A program made the translations under genes and the position numbers. The notes below the pieces were generated by a model. That model was not told the origin of the DNA and searched no databases. It worked only from the letters and a program-made list of their open reading frames with translations. Below, piece by piece: positions 1 to 12,566 of a stretch of 64,000 nt of DNA; position 1 is the first letter of the stretch, and each line of letters begins with the position of its first letter. The stretch is from Bryoerythrophyllum caledonicum (lineage: Eukaryota; Streptophyta; Bryopsida; Pottiales; Pottiaceae), in the NCBI GenBank assembly GCA_963971425.1, contig OZ020516.1, positions 34,212,199 to 34,276,198 on the forward strand, in the 5' to 3' direction.

Positions 1-1951
1 GTTCGTTTCTGTGTTTGTGCTGCGTGTTCGGTGGGTTATCGTACTTGGCTCTTGTACTTGTCTGCTGGTCACGGTTCCTGTCTTTGGCTGCTGTTCTCTT
101 GTTTTTGACTCCTGTACGTTCGAGCTCCGATTGCTGGTGTTGGATGCGTGAAGGACCTGACTTCTCTTGTTCTGTTTGTCTTGATGCAGCTGTTTCTTGG
201 TCTCGCCGGTTTTGGGGCTTCTAATTTCTTCATTGTTCGTGTTGTCTGCTCCAGTTCTGGAGCTCCAGGAATGAGCACGCCTCTTGTGCTGCGCGTTGTC
301 GTTGGAATTTCGAGGTAGTCTCTTGTTGTGGTCTTCTTTTCTTGGTAACGTGTGGTCTTCTTTCTTAGTCTTGGCCTTCTCTCTTAATCTCCAGTCTTGA
401 CGTGTTGGCACGTTTTGTTGCTTGCAAGTGTCTGCTCTAAATGGTGCATTCGAGAAGTGCCACCACAACCAGCTTTCTCGTAACTTTTTTCCTACTGTAG
501 AATTAGGTTTTGATCTAGGAGAAGATATATGACTAATCCTTATGTGAGTGCATTGTGATTTTAGTATAATTTCTGTGATATCATACTGTATGTAAGTTGC
601 AATGGTAAAGGAAGTGTGCTTTTTATAAGAAAGAAAGGAGGATGGAAGTGCGTTTATCTGTATAGCTGGAGCTGTTGCTTGGGCTGCTGGACGTGCTGCA
701 ATCTCTTGTTTCTGGGTCACAAGTCTGGGTCTTGTGGTTGGTGTCAGCGGTGCATTCCGTGGGTGTGCTGGGCTGCTGTCATTGGGCACTCCGGGTTCTC
801 TGTCTCGGGCTATTTGTGTTGAGCTTCGTGGGAGCGTCCGTCTTTGGTCCTTCTCTGTTGGTGTGTGCTGCTTTGTGTCTAACTCCGCGACTTGGGGTTT
901 GTCTTGTTCCTCTCTAGATTTTTGCTTAAGCGCTTTGCCTACTCCGGGACTGGTCCTGCATATGGTGTCTGTTTTGATGGCGGGCTTGACCGCGACTGAG
1001 CTTCTCTACTGCTCCTGTTTTTTCTCAGTGTATCTAACTGTAAGTGATTCTATGATTATTGATGCAAGGCATAAGTATACAAGAGAGTAATAAACATTAG
1101 AGAGAAGGGAGGGTTTAGAAATAGCCTTGGTGCTTGGTCTTCGAGCTTGTGGATGCCTGTCTTGTGCTGGTGCTTGCGAATTCATGCGCTCACGTTGTGG
1201 TCGCCCTTTGTGACACGGATCTGGTTGCCAAATGGTTGTTAAGTGCATGTGTCCAAGTGATCTTGATGGCTTGTTGTGTTCTCTAATCTCTTGTATGCGA
1301 GGATCATGGATCAAAGAGGGACAATGACTAAATGGTGGGCATACAGATTCTCATCTAATTTAATTCGATCTGGGAAAATCTAAGATTGAGAAGGGTTAGT
1401 GAATTCAGATCTGTGCACCAACACTAGTTTCCCAAGCTTCAGTTTAAACTTGCAATAATCTCTCCCAAACACTTGTCCATCACCTCTCAAAAATCCCAGA
1501 TCTAAAGTTTTGAGCTCTCCCAACTAGTTCGATCTGCCTTCTAAGCCACACCAACGCTTAGACCTAAACAATGTGGGCTCTCAGTAAGGCCAGCGACCTC
1601 TTACTGCACATACATTCAAAAATCTAGGCTAAGTCCTTGTGCCTCCTCTCACCACGAAATGCGGAGCTCACTCTCTACTCATTTTCCCAACCCTTTTGCT
1701 CTATAGAAGACTACCCATATGCCGCCAATCACTGCTGTGCCAATAAAAACATGCCTACACTGTCATCGACGAAGATTCGCATATCAATAATCTAGACATT
1801 ACTGACGCTGTTGCAACGTCTCCTACTATAGTATTAACTGCGTATCTTTGGACTTTCTAACTCCCTAATTTTAGCTGCATCTGACCAACACTTAGCACAT
1901 GTGACACTACAATCATCCTCATCTATCTTCACAAATTTCAAAGGATAATTA
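1..1951. other. no gene recognised; downstream flank of TPR gene
   Basis: I see no supportable gene here. Positions 1-1000 are T/G/C-rich on the + strand and give overlapping open frames in several phases with cysteine- and leucine-rich, low-complexity translations, typical of biased composition rather than coding. From about 1330 the DNA becomes ordinary AT-rich flank. The TPR gene ends at 1952 on the minus strand, so the adjoining few hundred bases probably hold its 3' UTR. Confidence 0.5.
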
Positions 1952-4900
1952 TCACACATTCCATATCACACGACCTAGTCTCACATCAATCAGAACATGC
2001 CCCTCCTTGTCTGTCTCGTTACCTGATGACTTCAGAGCGCCATCCAATTTCATCAAGTCTGTTAGAGGCCGAGGGCCCCTCCACATCATGTTGGCCCATT
2101 TCTTCACTCTCTCGGCCTCTGCGTCCCGATTAGGAAATTTAGATACTATTTCAGCGTAGCGAGCTGTGGTTCACACAAAAAGACAAACTGTCAATAAGAA
2201 GGAACAACACACATTGTCTCATTGATCGAACTCTCTGATATCCCACATGTGATAATCCAATTCAAATCGCGCATGTAACTTTCCTGAGCCTGTGCTGAAC
2301 CGAGCTTGCAATGCTCAATTTTGAAGAATAAGACATTTCCTTCACGAAATGAGGTTTGAAAAACTAGCGGTGCAAGATCCAGTTCATATAAGCTATATTT
2401 GTCTGTAACATAGAGCAGACAATTCGCAGTATCTGGGTGACATTCTCATGGACAGTAAGAAGCATAATAATTACGTACCTCTTGAAAGAGCCATTATATC
2501 AACGAAGTCCACAAGTTTCCCTGTATCTAAACACAGTAACGAGGCGCAATCAGAACCATGAGTAGGTTAGGAAGACGATTGTGCTCATGCCCACGATTTG
2601 AAGAGTTGGAAGAATTTTTTTCATATAGCAGCTTGATTAAGAGAGGCAAAGAATTATGGCAACTTGTACAGGAGAGAGAACAATGGTCGATAAGAATAGC
2701 TACAGCAAGAGCTCAATACCATTGTGGTTGGTAGCACATACCTGGAACATCTAAGTCTGAACTTCCCATATATTCTTGAGAGCTTCGATATAAACCCTGC
2801 ACAGTGGCCATTCTTAGAGTGTTGCATTTCTACTTCAAGTTTATACATAGGCCATAGAAAGATAAATCTGATCATTCGCCTGGAGAGCATAATAATAAAA
2901 AATAATAGCAAAAAACATAATAAGAGTCAAATCTGAGGTAAGAGAATAGTTTAAGGTGATTGAGTTGGCTCACTGACCTCTGCTATAATAAAGCTATCAC
3001 CACTGCCTTTGACCTTTCCTCTGCGTGCCAACACATCCGCAAGGCATGCTAAGGTGATGCCCACCCGTGGATGCCTAGCACCTACCAGAAGATAAATTGC
3101 AAGAATGTCATTGTGACGGACGTATTTAGAGCTACATTCACAGTCCATCTTACCCCAGAAAGAGCAGTTCAACTTACCATTAATCTTCTCTGCAAGAGTC
3201 AATGCCTCTGTAATTATCCTCTCTGCTTCCTCGAAATCTCTAAACGCATGTAAACAACATTCTTGAGGGTCAGCTGTCAAATATGCACTTGAATATGACT
3301 ACATAACCGGGTGCCACACTTCACGACTTAATCAACGACCAATAATGCAAAACCACTCAGAATCCATTGCAACTGAATCTCTTCTATTGCATAATTAGAT
3401 GCAAAATCGACGTCCATTGTGTTGATAACACGAGGGAAATTACATACCCCCTGTGACTAGCAAGTTGTCCTAAGCCAGCTAGAGCCCCAACGTGAACTTT
3501 GTCAGGGGCCATAGCAACTGAAGCCAACGTCATTTCACCAGCTTCCTTCGAATTTTGAATGATCGCGATAGTTTTTTCATAGAGCCCGCCAGCAATTTTC
3601 AAGGAACCTCCCACATGAGCACACTGAGCAACGCTCAACACTGCAGCAGCTGAGATATAAATTCCGCACTCCAGTTAGTTTCTTGAGCTGAGAAAATGGC
3701 TGCCAACTGAGGAGACGTCGATTGCGATGATTTGAGAGAAATCTGTCTGTCAACTTAGATGCTGCTGATAAGCCTATTTCTACCAGATTTATGAGAAAGG
3801 ACTAGATGTAGTTTGTATCCACTAGTCAAATGCAAATCTTGATAGCTGACTAACTTGCAACGATCAGAACCTTCTAGCAATGCTCATGTGAACTGACTTC
3901 TCCAAACCCGGGTTTAGGTGTTTACAAAGAGAGCAGTAATAACAAGATAAAGACTCACCAACCCCCGTTGTCTGTCCAGAATTTTCTCGTAACCATGCAG
4001 GAACATCTTCAAAAAGGCGCGAATCAGCTGGTACAAGCACGTACCCCGGAAAAAAAAGATCTAATTCAGGTTTACTGTGATGACATAGACCACAACAACA
4101 AGAAGCATATTTTTTCCATGTTCTGACTTCTAGAAAAATTCCACCATAACAAGCTAAAGTGGGAATCTATCTCTCAAAAGAACCCCTTACCACCTCCACA
4201 TCGAGCACATACTAAAGGAGATAATCCCGCAACAACTTTGCTACGAAACTGAAGCTCCATGAGCACGTCTGTTGGCACACCCTCACTTGCAGACGCAACA
4301 AGCTGGCCACAACTATTTGCGTACCTAAGAGCGGGCTCTTCCTGAAACATTTCAAGCACATTCAACCAATTTATAGAGTAACAAACAACAATCACTCATT
4401 AATAGCACCTCACAAGTTGATTGACATGAAACAAACTGAGAACACGCACATAGGTTTACAAAACCGAAATAACTTCATTGCACTAAGGGAGGTCTCATTC
4501 AGGTTACTTGCTGCAAGCGTAGGCATAATCCAGTCAAGGCTTCCAAGGCGGCCACTGTAATTAACACAAACAACATAATAAGTTCATGGGAGTAAGAGCG
4601 TGTCTCAGAGGGTTGTAGGCAAAAACAGTCAGCAGTGTTAATCATTGGAGAGCACAGGCTAGGGCTTACTTACCTCGAACCTCTAAACCTTCAAGGTCAC
4701 TAGCCACCTGCAAAGCTTCTACAGCATCCGCCAATCTTGCCCTGTTTGTTTATACAACAAAAACAAGGGGAATGTTACTGTGAATAGGATATGAGACTTT
4801 GATGGCAAACAAATGAAAAACATAGTGCATTCTGACAGTTTACATTCGTTCCTATGAGGATAGTTTACAACACAAAGAACTTAGGACAACATGCACCTGT

Positions 4901-5751
4901 CAGCGTAAAATGTAGCCACGATTAGGAGCACACGGCTAGTAGCATTGGCTGCCGTTACTCCTTCATTAAGAAGAAGTACTCTTCCTTGCTCCAAAATGCG
5001 AATTGCCTCCCCATGGGCTGCTTCTGCAGAGCACAATTCATGTTCCTTTGAGACAAATCACAAGTAGTTCAACGTATACGCATCACCGCAGTACGAAGCA
5101 CAAATTGATTGCAACCACTATCTAGCACCTTTCTGATCTGTCAACTTCGCAACTTCCTTTGCCCAAAATACTATTCAATATAAACTCTGCGGGGAGATAT
5201 TATGGGGAGATATTATGAGGAGATAACTGGAAATGGAATTGAGATATACAACTGAGATAGACAAACCACTTCTCATTATATCGAGAGGTTGCTCAACAGT
5301 GACCGCATTTCATTGCAAGAAGCTGCGCATTGACGTCGAGAGCATGAAAGTTAAACCTAATTAAGATGGATGGCGACTCCATCAGGGCTGCATGAGCTCT
5401 GCATCACTTCGGCTTACCCTGATTCCTACTAGAGGCCGCGTACTTGATCATTTCTGTTGCAATTGACTCTACATCCGGCTTGGCTTTCTCGCTGTTGTTG
5501 CTCCCAGCATACCATCGCTGTTGTCCGGAGCATCCATATTTTAGGTCAACCAATACGTCTTCAAATCCTCTTTGACAAGTACTCTGTGTAAAAGCATTTC
5601 GCAAATCCACGATATGATGACCATAGCTCCCGAAACTTGATTGAGGCAGGAAAAGCGACGCACACACTGGAACTGAAATAGGTCCGAGAGCCGCGATCCG
5701 GTGAAAACACTTCTTGCTCACCCTCCGGAAGGCAAGTGCTGTTACAGCCAT
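1952..5751 (-). CDS. TPR-like protein, probably organelle-targeted, 12 exons
   Basis: Exons (minus strand) read as 5751-5418, 5023-4897, 4741-4674, 4554-4508, 4341-4191, 4060-3959, 3649-3448, 3239-3178, 3081-2978, 2796-2742, 2520-2479 and 2163-1952. All join in phase at AG/GT boundaries and give 501 residues. The first ~60 residues are rich in R, K, S and A with few acids, like a mitochondrial presequence (starts MAVTALAFRRVSKKCFHRI). The middle is helical-repeat-like, with stretches such as ARLADAVEALQVASDLEGL, DFEEAERIITEALTLAEKI and AAAVLSVAQCAHVGGSLKI, which resemble a plant tetratricopeptide-repeat family of unknown function. The C-terminus (ARYAEIVSKFPNR... to RVIWNV) is charged. TPR proteins act as protein-binding scaffolds; the partner is unknown. 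Least certain are the exon 5/6 junction (weak TAG acceptor at 4060) and possible missed micro-exons. Confidence 0.72.
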
Positions 5752-6935
5752 CGTTAAATTACAGCTGGACGCCCATTCCTTTCTTCAAATTACAGCGCTC
5801 CTTTGATGTCTGCGCACTCTGCATACAATGATCGAGACTTGGCTTCATCACTCTTGACGATCACACAATTATCCTTCCCTCCTCCATTTCAACAACTTCA
5901 ATTCACCTTAAAAGATCAAAATCCACTCTAGCCAGACACGTGATACACGGTAAGAAACGGAAATCATTGCGCTCGTATACTAGCACCTCCGTGAGAAGTG
6001 TGAGATTCTCCTACACTTACACATTCTCCTGGACCACGCCTTTGGGTGATGTATGCGCCATAAATTGGCCACACAGATGGCGAGCATGAGGATTTGGCTT
6101 GCGCCTCCTCCCTCCACCTTCTCCGCCTTTAGAATTACACTCCACTACACTAACTTCAATTTCGAAACTGAAGTACCTTCTGAGTCGGGTCAAATTTCAA
6201 TAAAAGTCGCCCAGCAACACCAGAGACATCGCTTTCTCAAGAGAGGAAACCTCTTATTTGCACAATTAATGTCCACTACATAGCCAGCGATCGATAGAAT
6301 TCTGAAAATATCAGGCAAGAATGAAATCCCCATGCAAACTTTGAAAAGAATAAACCCCTCCCTTGCTTCATCTAACACGAACCGAACTAGTACATAGGCA
6401 CACATCACAAAGGCATCGCCAACAATTTAATTTCAATTCAATTACTAGGTCTATCCCGCGCTCAATTGGCTTGACGCAGCGCACGCTTAGCTTCCGCCAA
6501 TTTTTTCAGCTCCTCTGCACGCGCAAGAGCCTCCTGCAAAAGGATACACAGTATACCGTAACAAGCTCAATTCCGCTAGTCCAGATGGAAATGATCAAAG
6601 CTTGCTCACGGCATTCCGGTATGGAAAAATAAGCAGAACAACACTACGGTTTCCACACCAATGATACTAGCCTGAAAAATGCGACACTGAAAGAACACTG
6701 AAATACTTGAACCGAATGAATTTGCCATAGAAAGGACATCAACTTCACTCTTCTATGATTTCCTCTGTTTTAAGAACAACATCAAAACCAAGCACCACAC
6801 TCAGGATATACCCTAAACAACTCAATTCACCTAGCGAAGATAATGAAAAAGCATCACAGTCAACCGAGAGAAAGATAAACCAAGATTGAACAACGTGCAT
6901 TTATAAGTGAATACAGAAACAGTTTCTCCTCGAAT
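5752..6935. other. intergenic; possible terminal exon at 6466-6536
   Basis: This is the 5' flank of the TPR gene and the 3' flank of the 337-aa gene. The only coding-like signal is on the minus strand at about 6536-6466. There a CTTTTGCAG acceptor is followed by an open frame of 23 residues beginning EALARAEELKKLAEAKRAL and a stop. It looks like a charged, helical last exon, but I could not connect it to an upstream exon. It could be a 3'-UTR accident. Confidence 0.3.
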
Positions 6936-7949
6936 CTACTCCAGAGGAGGAGGCAGCTGAATCGTAATGACTTCGTCTCCAAAACTAGGCATATCGACAT
7001 CGACTTTCTCCAAGACGTTCTTCAAAAAAAAAAGCTGCATAGAGAAAGCCCATTTGAGGTCTTTGAGATGCTCCGGTAAGTTCTCAAAATTGAAAAAGTG
7101 GTCAATCATGTCCAACAATGACCTCCTAGAGTCCTCAGACAAGTCTGACACCGGGACATCCAAGAGATCTCGAATTTTTGGTCTGGAGGGAGCTCGGCCA
7201 GGTGTCTTTGCCTCATCCTGCTTGATTGAGGTCGAAAAGACATGCCCCGCATTGTTCGTAGGCTGTTTCCTACAGGTTAAGTAGGAGTCCATCTCCAAGC
7301 GCAACGTCGCAGCGACATCCTCTCGAGAACAATCGGCCAAACTGTAGCCTCTGCTGACCAGATCATCTACGTATGATAGCGCCACATGCCCCATGGCATA
7401 CTGTAACCACGCCTTTTGCGTGCCCACCCAACCTCCAACCAAACCCTTCTTCACGGCCTCCTCTTTCCGAAAGTAAAACCACGCCAAAGTCTTATAGGAT
7501 AAATCTGTCAATGGACTCTTGAAGGGATCGCACTTCGGCTGCATTGCTCCGATGGCCTCCTGCAGTCTGTCGTTGTTGTGCAGATGATAATAGAGCCTCA
7601 TCTCCAGGCTATCAAGGACATCTCCAGCAACCATGACTCTCGGCTGGCAAAGCTTAAATAACTTGTAGTCCTGCACAGCTTGCACACCCTCTCCAATGGG
7701 AAGCCCATCCAACCAACTCTTCAGCGGTTTCGAACCATGCCCTGTCTTCTTCAGACATAAAACCCTAAGGGTAGAATCCTGTCCGACGTCCAATGAATCA
7801 ATCTCCGAGGAAGAGAGAGGCTCTTTCAACATCAAATGAAGAGCATCCTCTTCAACGTCCAAAGAGCTCTTCATTGCAGCCCACCCAACCTTGATGGGAC
7901 TATCGTCCAGCCGAAAAGCAGCCGTGTCCGTATCCAGGGTCATCGCCAT
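6936..7949 (-). CDS. intronless 337-aa protein, family not recognised
   Basis: One uninterrupted frame of 337 codons starts ATGGCGATGACC and ends CTGGAGTAG. I do not recognise the family. Amino-acid use is balanced, with no low-complexity bias, which supports a real gene. Visible features are an acidic N-terminus (residues 1-50), a central aromatic and helical part around LEMRLYYHLHNNDRL and LAWFYFRKEEAVKKGLVGGW, a basic linker (KTPGRAPSRPKIRDLL), and a hydrophobic C-terminal helix (WAFSMQLFFLKNVLEKV) before a proline-rich end. No signal peptide or clear membrane segment is evident. The start is the first ATG in frame; a second in-frame ATG lies two codons later. It stands alone between the TPR gene and a tandem repeat. 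It could be the large last exon of a longer gene. Confidence 0.6.
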   Translation of the reverse strand: MAMTLDTDTAAFRLDDSPIKVGWAAMKSSLDVEEDALHLMLKEPLSSSEIDSLDVGQDSTLRVLCLKKTGHGSKPLKSWLDGLPIGEGVQAVQDYKLFKLCQPRVMVAGDVLDSLEMRLYYHLHNNDRLQEAIGAMQPKCDPFKSPLTDLSYKTLAWFYFRKEEAVKKGLVGGWVGTQKAWLQYAMGHVALSYVDDLVSRGYSLADCSREDVAATLRLEMDSYLTCRKQPTNNAGHVFSTSIKQDEAKTPGRAPSRPKIRDLLDVPVSDLSEDSRRSLLDMIDHFFNFENLPEHLKDLKWAFSMQLFFLKNVLEKVDVDMPSFGDEVITIQLPPPLE

Positions 7950-8021
7950 TGCGAACTCGCAGCCGCAGCTCCACAGCTCCGCAAATACTGTAGAATACTA
8001 TTTGCACGATGCGGCGTTCTC

Positions 8022-8126
8022 TTACGAGGCCTGGAAATTCTTGCAAGCCTCAGATGGAACGTCGTGGATTGGATGAAGCTTCACTCCGAAGTCCGCAACC
8101 TTCTGCTTCTTCTTGTCCTTCGGCAT
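8022..8126 (-). other. short open frame, possible first exon
   Basis: A 34-codon minus-strand frame starts MPKDKKKQKVADFGVKLHP and carries a plausible donor (CAGGCCTC|GTAAGA) near its end. It lies directly upstream of the 337-aa frame, but splicing into that frame would need an intron under 40 nt and gives the wrong phase. It is therefore either a small separate exon whose partner I cannot find or an upstream ORF in the leader of the 337-aa gene. Confidence 0.2.
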
Positions 8127-8159
8127 CTTCTTGACCCCGCCGCCAATCGAAGTTTTAAA

Positions 8160-8440
8160 AAAAAACTTTTTAGAACAAGTTTTTAAAAAAACTTGAAGAA
8201 AAAAACTAGATGGGAACAAGTTCTATAAAAAACTAAGAGAAAAAACTTCTTACAACAAGTTTTAAAAAAAAGTTCAAGAAAAAAACTAGTTTGGAACAAG
8301 TTTTTAAAAAAAACTATGAGAAAAAACTTCTAAGAGCAAGTTTTAAAAAAAACTTGAAGAGAAAAACTAGTTTGGAACAAGTTCTAAAAAAAACTATGAA
8401 AAAAGCATTTTACGAACAAGTTTTTAAAAAAACTTTAAAA
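8160..8440. repeat. ~40-bp A-rich tandem repeat with alternating dimer
   Basis: About seven head-to-tail units each begin near AACAAGTTTTTAAAAAAAC and run 38-41 bp. Two variants alternate: one reads on through CTTGAAGAAAAAAACTAG and the other through TATGAGAAAAAACTTCT. The effective higher-order period is therefore about 80 bp. The repeat is AT-rich and ends abruptly before the GC island. Confidence 0.8.
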
Positions 8441-8589
8441 AAACCGCAAAAACTCCCCCCCATATGTGAATCACTTTCTCCCTCCCAAAGATGAGGAGCC
8501 AATGGATGGAAAAATGCCAGCCAAAGCCACTCCGCATCCACTCAAAAATATATTTCAATTTTCGAGAGGGGAAGGAAAAAGTGAGAGAG

Positions 8590-9115
8590 AGAGGTTGGCG
8601 GACGGCCTTTTATAGGGTGGCCACCGGCCATGAGGCCGACCGCCACCGCGGCCGTCCGTCCTCCAATCGGACGGCCGATCGGCCGGTTGCACGGCCGTCC
8701 GATCGGGCGGCCGTCCGCCCTTTCGGCCCTCCGCCCGATCGGTCGGCCGCCCGATCGGACGGCCCTAAAGCCGTCGGCCTAATCGGACGGCCCTAAAGAC
8801 GAAGGCCTAATCGGACGGCCGTCGTGCGCCCCCGTGATCAAATCGGGGCCGTACGATCTGTCCATCGGCCGTCCGATCACGCGGACGGCCGAGGTGCCGT
8901 CCGATCTCTCCGACGGCAGGGTCCAGTCGGACGACTCGACGCATTTCGACGGCTGAGATCTCGCCGCGTCACACTTCGTCGAATCTGACGGTCCAGAAAA
9001 CTTACTACGGCCTTCCGTAAATGCATTTTACCCCCCCCGGACGCTGCGTCCGACGTGACGTCAGGACGTCCTCGTCCTAGGACGCCCTAGGACGCTCTCA
9101 GACCCCCAAGGACGT
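8590..9115. repeat. GC island built from CGATCGGACGGCC-like words
   Basis: A ~0.5-kb GC-rich island sits in AT-rich DNA. Degenerate copies of a ~13-bp word (GATCGGACGGCCG, GGCCGTCCGATC) recur in both orientations from about 8600 to 8960, so the segment is full of CGATCG and CGGCCG palindromes. From 9040 a second word, CCTAGGACGYCC / GGACGTC, takes over until 9115. No open frame of protein-like composition is present. Confidence 0.75.
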
Positions 9116-12100
9116 CGGATTGGTAACCCTGATCATAATAATTAAGTGTTAAAAATGAATGCTGAAATTTTTCCCAAAACATATTTGAAGGTGAAATTTG
9201 ATTTCTAAACCTACTGAAATGAAAAAAAATTACACTACAAAGTGATTCAAAACTAGTATACACACACATTGGTGAAAAAAAATTTCATGAAATTGAGCAT
9301 GGTGTCTAGAAAACAACTTTGAAATGCCAAAAAATAGTCAGAAAAATTGCAAAAAACACATCTAGGGCTGAACCTCTCTCCACTAGAATGCTTCTCAGTT
9401 ACTCAACACTTCTTGGATTGACATGAAATTTTAGCCACACAAACTAGACTTGTAGGCACAACTTTCCCAATAAGTTTTATTGAAAACGGACTTTGTACAA
9501 AGAAGATATAAGCCACCAAAGTTCTCTATACTCCAAAAAAGGCAAGGTTTAGAACTTCGAATTGCTCCCAAACATTCAAAACAACTTAGATTGACATGAA
9601 AATTTTACCACAATAACTAGACTTCAAGAAAAACAAAAATAAAAAAAATTCATTGAAAATAAATCATTAGTAAAGAAGATACAAGTCCCTGAAGTTGCAG
9701 CCCTAAAATGCAATTTTGTGAACTTTTGCAAAGTTGTGCTCTTTGATTGGCTACTAAAGAAGAAATGCATCTTTGATTGATCCGAAAATTTAACCACATA
9801 AACTAGAAGAATAAGTGCAACTTCCCCAATAAGTTTCATTGGATTTGAACCTTGGATGGAGAAGTTATAGTAGACTTAAAACTGTGTGAGGACACTTTTT
9901 GTCCTCCGTGACACTTTGGGGTGAATATGCTATGAATATATCCATCAAATCCCATGAATACATTGTGGAGATCCAAAAGCAAGTCTTGATATTCAGTCTA
10001 ATGGAATTACTTGGGGAACTTGCCATGAAATTATTGTTTTCGTTTATTTATAGTGTTCTAATAAAGAAAATTTGTAACTCCAATCTCACATCTTCAATCA
10101 TACTCATATCATACCTCCAAGTTGACTCCATGTCAAGAAAAAATTTAAATTAGTAAGTTTGTAATAATAAAGTAAAGTGAAATTTTAATTTATAAAAGCT
10201 AATAAAAGTTAAAGTTTAAGGAAGGGCAGATTAAATTAGTAAAAAGAAAGTGAAGTGAAATTAAATTCATTAGAAAGGAAAAGTTGAGAAAGTGAATTTT
10301 AAATCTGTGAAAACAAAATGAAGTGGAATTCAATATCTGATCTGAGAAAAAATTAAGGATAGTGAAGTTTAAGTTGGTAAAAATAAAATGAAGTGAAATG
10401 AAATTAATAAAGGAGAAAGTAAAGATTATGGAAAGTGAAATTGAAGTTTGTAAAAGTAAAATGGAGTGAAATTAACTTAATAAAAAAAAGGAAAAAGTTA
10501 AAAGGAAGTGAAGTTTAGATTAGTCAAAGTAAAATGAAGAAAATTAAATTATAAAAAATAAAATTAGACTAATCAAAGTAAAGTGAAATAAAATAAATTA
10601 AATTAAAGAAAGTTGAGAAGTTGAATTTGAAATCTGTAAAAACAAAAAGTAAGTGAAATTAAATTTAAAAAACACAAAATAAATTAAGGAAAGTGAAGTT
10701 TAAGTTGGCAAAAAAAAAGTGAAGTGAAATTCAATTAATAAAAAGAAAGGTCCAGAAAGTTAAAAGTAAGTGAAATTTAGATTAGTCAAAATAAATTTAG
10801 TAAAATGATCTGGTAGCATGCAGTCGAATAGGAATTTGGATTGTTTGGATTCTTGGCCACAATTTCAGTTGTACAAGTGGATTACAGTGTTGTCAAGCTT
10901 CTTTGCATCTCCTTGAATGACATTAAGTGAGTCAATTCTATGAGATTGCACTACGTGCACATAAGTTTCTTACTCATCCACTATTAGAATCAAACAAAAA
11001 TTCTTTAATATCAACTCCTTAATATGGCCTTGTTCAAGTTCCATTAGGTTTCAAAACAATGCTCAATAAATTCTACAACAAAGAAAAGGATTAATTTACA
11101 ATCTACATGTGATTGCAAACACAATACTTCTCCAAGACTAGTTGTATCATTGGCTTCATTGTTCTTCTTCCAGCTTCTACAAAAGGATTTTGTTTTTCTT
11201 CTTGTTGATTCTCTTTCTATCCTTTTCATCTTTATTTCACACTTCAAATAAAAACTCTAAAACATTCTTTTCCTAAAGTAGATAGATAGTGTCTTAAGAT
11301 CGTAAACAGAGTATCAAGCGATTTAATAGATGGGACTTCCGCTATACAATACAATGCGCCTCTAGACAACTAGTTCTAGTGGCAAAACAGAGGAACTCGC
11401 TCTGAGGATTTTAATAGCAACGGTCGGCAAGTAACCACCTCGAAAAGAACAAATTGAGTTTTGCCTTATTTTTTTAAAATAAATTTTAGGTTTTAAAAAT
11501 TGAAAATTGGTTTGATTAATCATGGAGATTGCATAAGAATGGCTTAAGATTGATTGTCAAAAGGAGATGATTCTATAGGATACAATGGGGGTTGTCTTCA
11601 ATTTGTTATACTCCATTGTCAATTCTCCCTGCATGTCGAAGTTAATGGAGATTCTTTTACTTTTAATGTTCACTATAATGTAAATGTGGGTTTAAGAACA
11701 TTTTACTTTTTCATATTCAATTTAATGTAAAAGTTACATCAATATGCTTTTATTTTTCTATTAATTCAAAGTAATTCGTATCAAACATCTATAAAAAAGA
11801 AGTGTTCTCCCTTTCAAAACATTATTATTATCCATGTTGGTTTTCTTGTTGCAAGGAAGCATTGCTACTCCTTTGTTAATCAATATTTATCTCTTTTGAT
11901 TGCACCTTTTTGTTAAACATAAAGTTTAAAATATATCTATACTAAAATGGATGAAAAAAGAGAAACGAAAGAATCTTAGTTGCTTGCTTGGTTGCATTCA
12001 AGGCCATGTGTAGATGATTCTGAAGAGCTCGTTTCTTCAAACCTCATTAGTAACGGCATCCAAAAGACTAAGTGCGACTAAGTTGAAGGCAGTGAGACTC

Positions 12101-12309
12101 CGCCCTAACAATGAAAACCTCTCTACTCAAGGGCATTTCCAGTGTGTGCCACCCTGATTCAACTTTGAATCTCTCACCAGCTTGGAATACCATTATAGGC
12201 AGTAGAGCCTCTTCTGCATCGAACAGGCCGATCCAGTCACCTTCATTCGTACTTGAGCTATTCGCGATGAGTAGCCTGTTCCGCGTGCTTCCCAGTCGTT
12301 GCAGAAGTA
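9116..12309. other. AT-rich intergenic with purine-rich degenerate repeat
   Basis: There are no genes. Positions 10140-10800 are strongly purine-biased on the + strand and built from loosely repeated words such as AAGTGAAGTGAAATTAAATT and AAAAGAAAGT, apparently an old degenerate tandem array. The rest is AT-rich and not recognised. Confidence 0.5.
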
Positions 12310-12566
12310 TAGCATAGGATGTTTCAAAAGTGTTGGCACAAAACTACTGTGGATAAATAGAGAGGTGGCGGTGAGCGGCGGGGAGTGGAAGATATATGGT
12401 AATGATAGGCAGTGAGGTGGAAGTGAACGGGGTGACACATGTTGAAATTTGTCCACATTAATTGTGTTCCAAAACCAAAATTGATGTGGTCCACATCATT
12501 TTTCACCCACATTACCAATGCATCCACATTATATTCACTATTATAGTGCACTAGACAATGCTTTAA

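Noticed and set aside
616..1090. Overlapping plus-strand open frames with Cys/Leu/Val-rich products
   Set aside because: Several frames are open at once and the products are low-complexity, as expected from T/G-rich DNA; no splice structure or domain supports a gene.
8600..8960. Repeated GATCGGACGGCC words as a CRISPR-like array
   Set aside because: Spacing is irregular, both orientations occur and the genome is a plant nuclear one.
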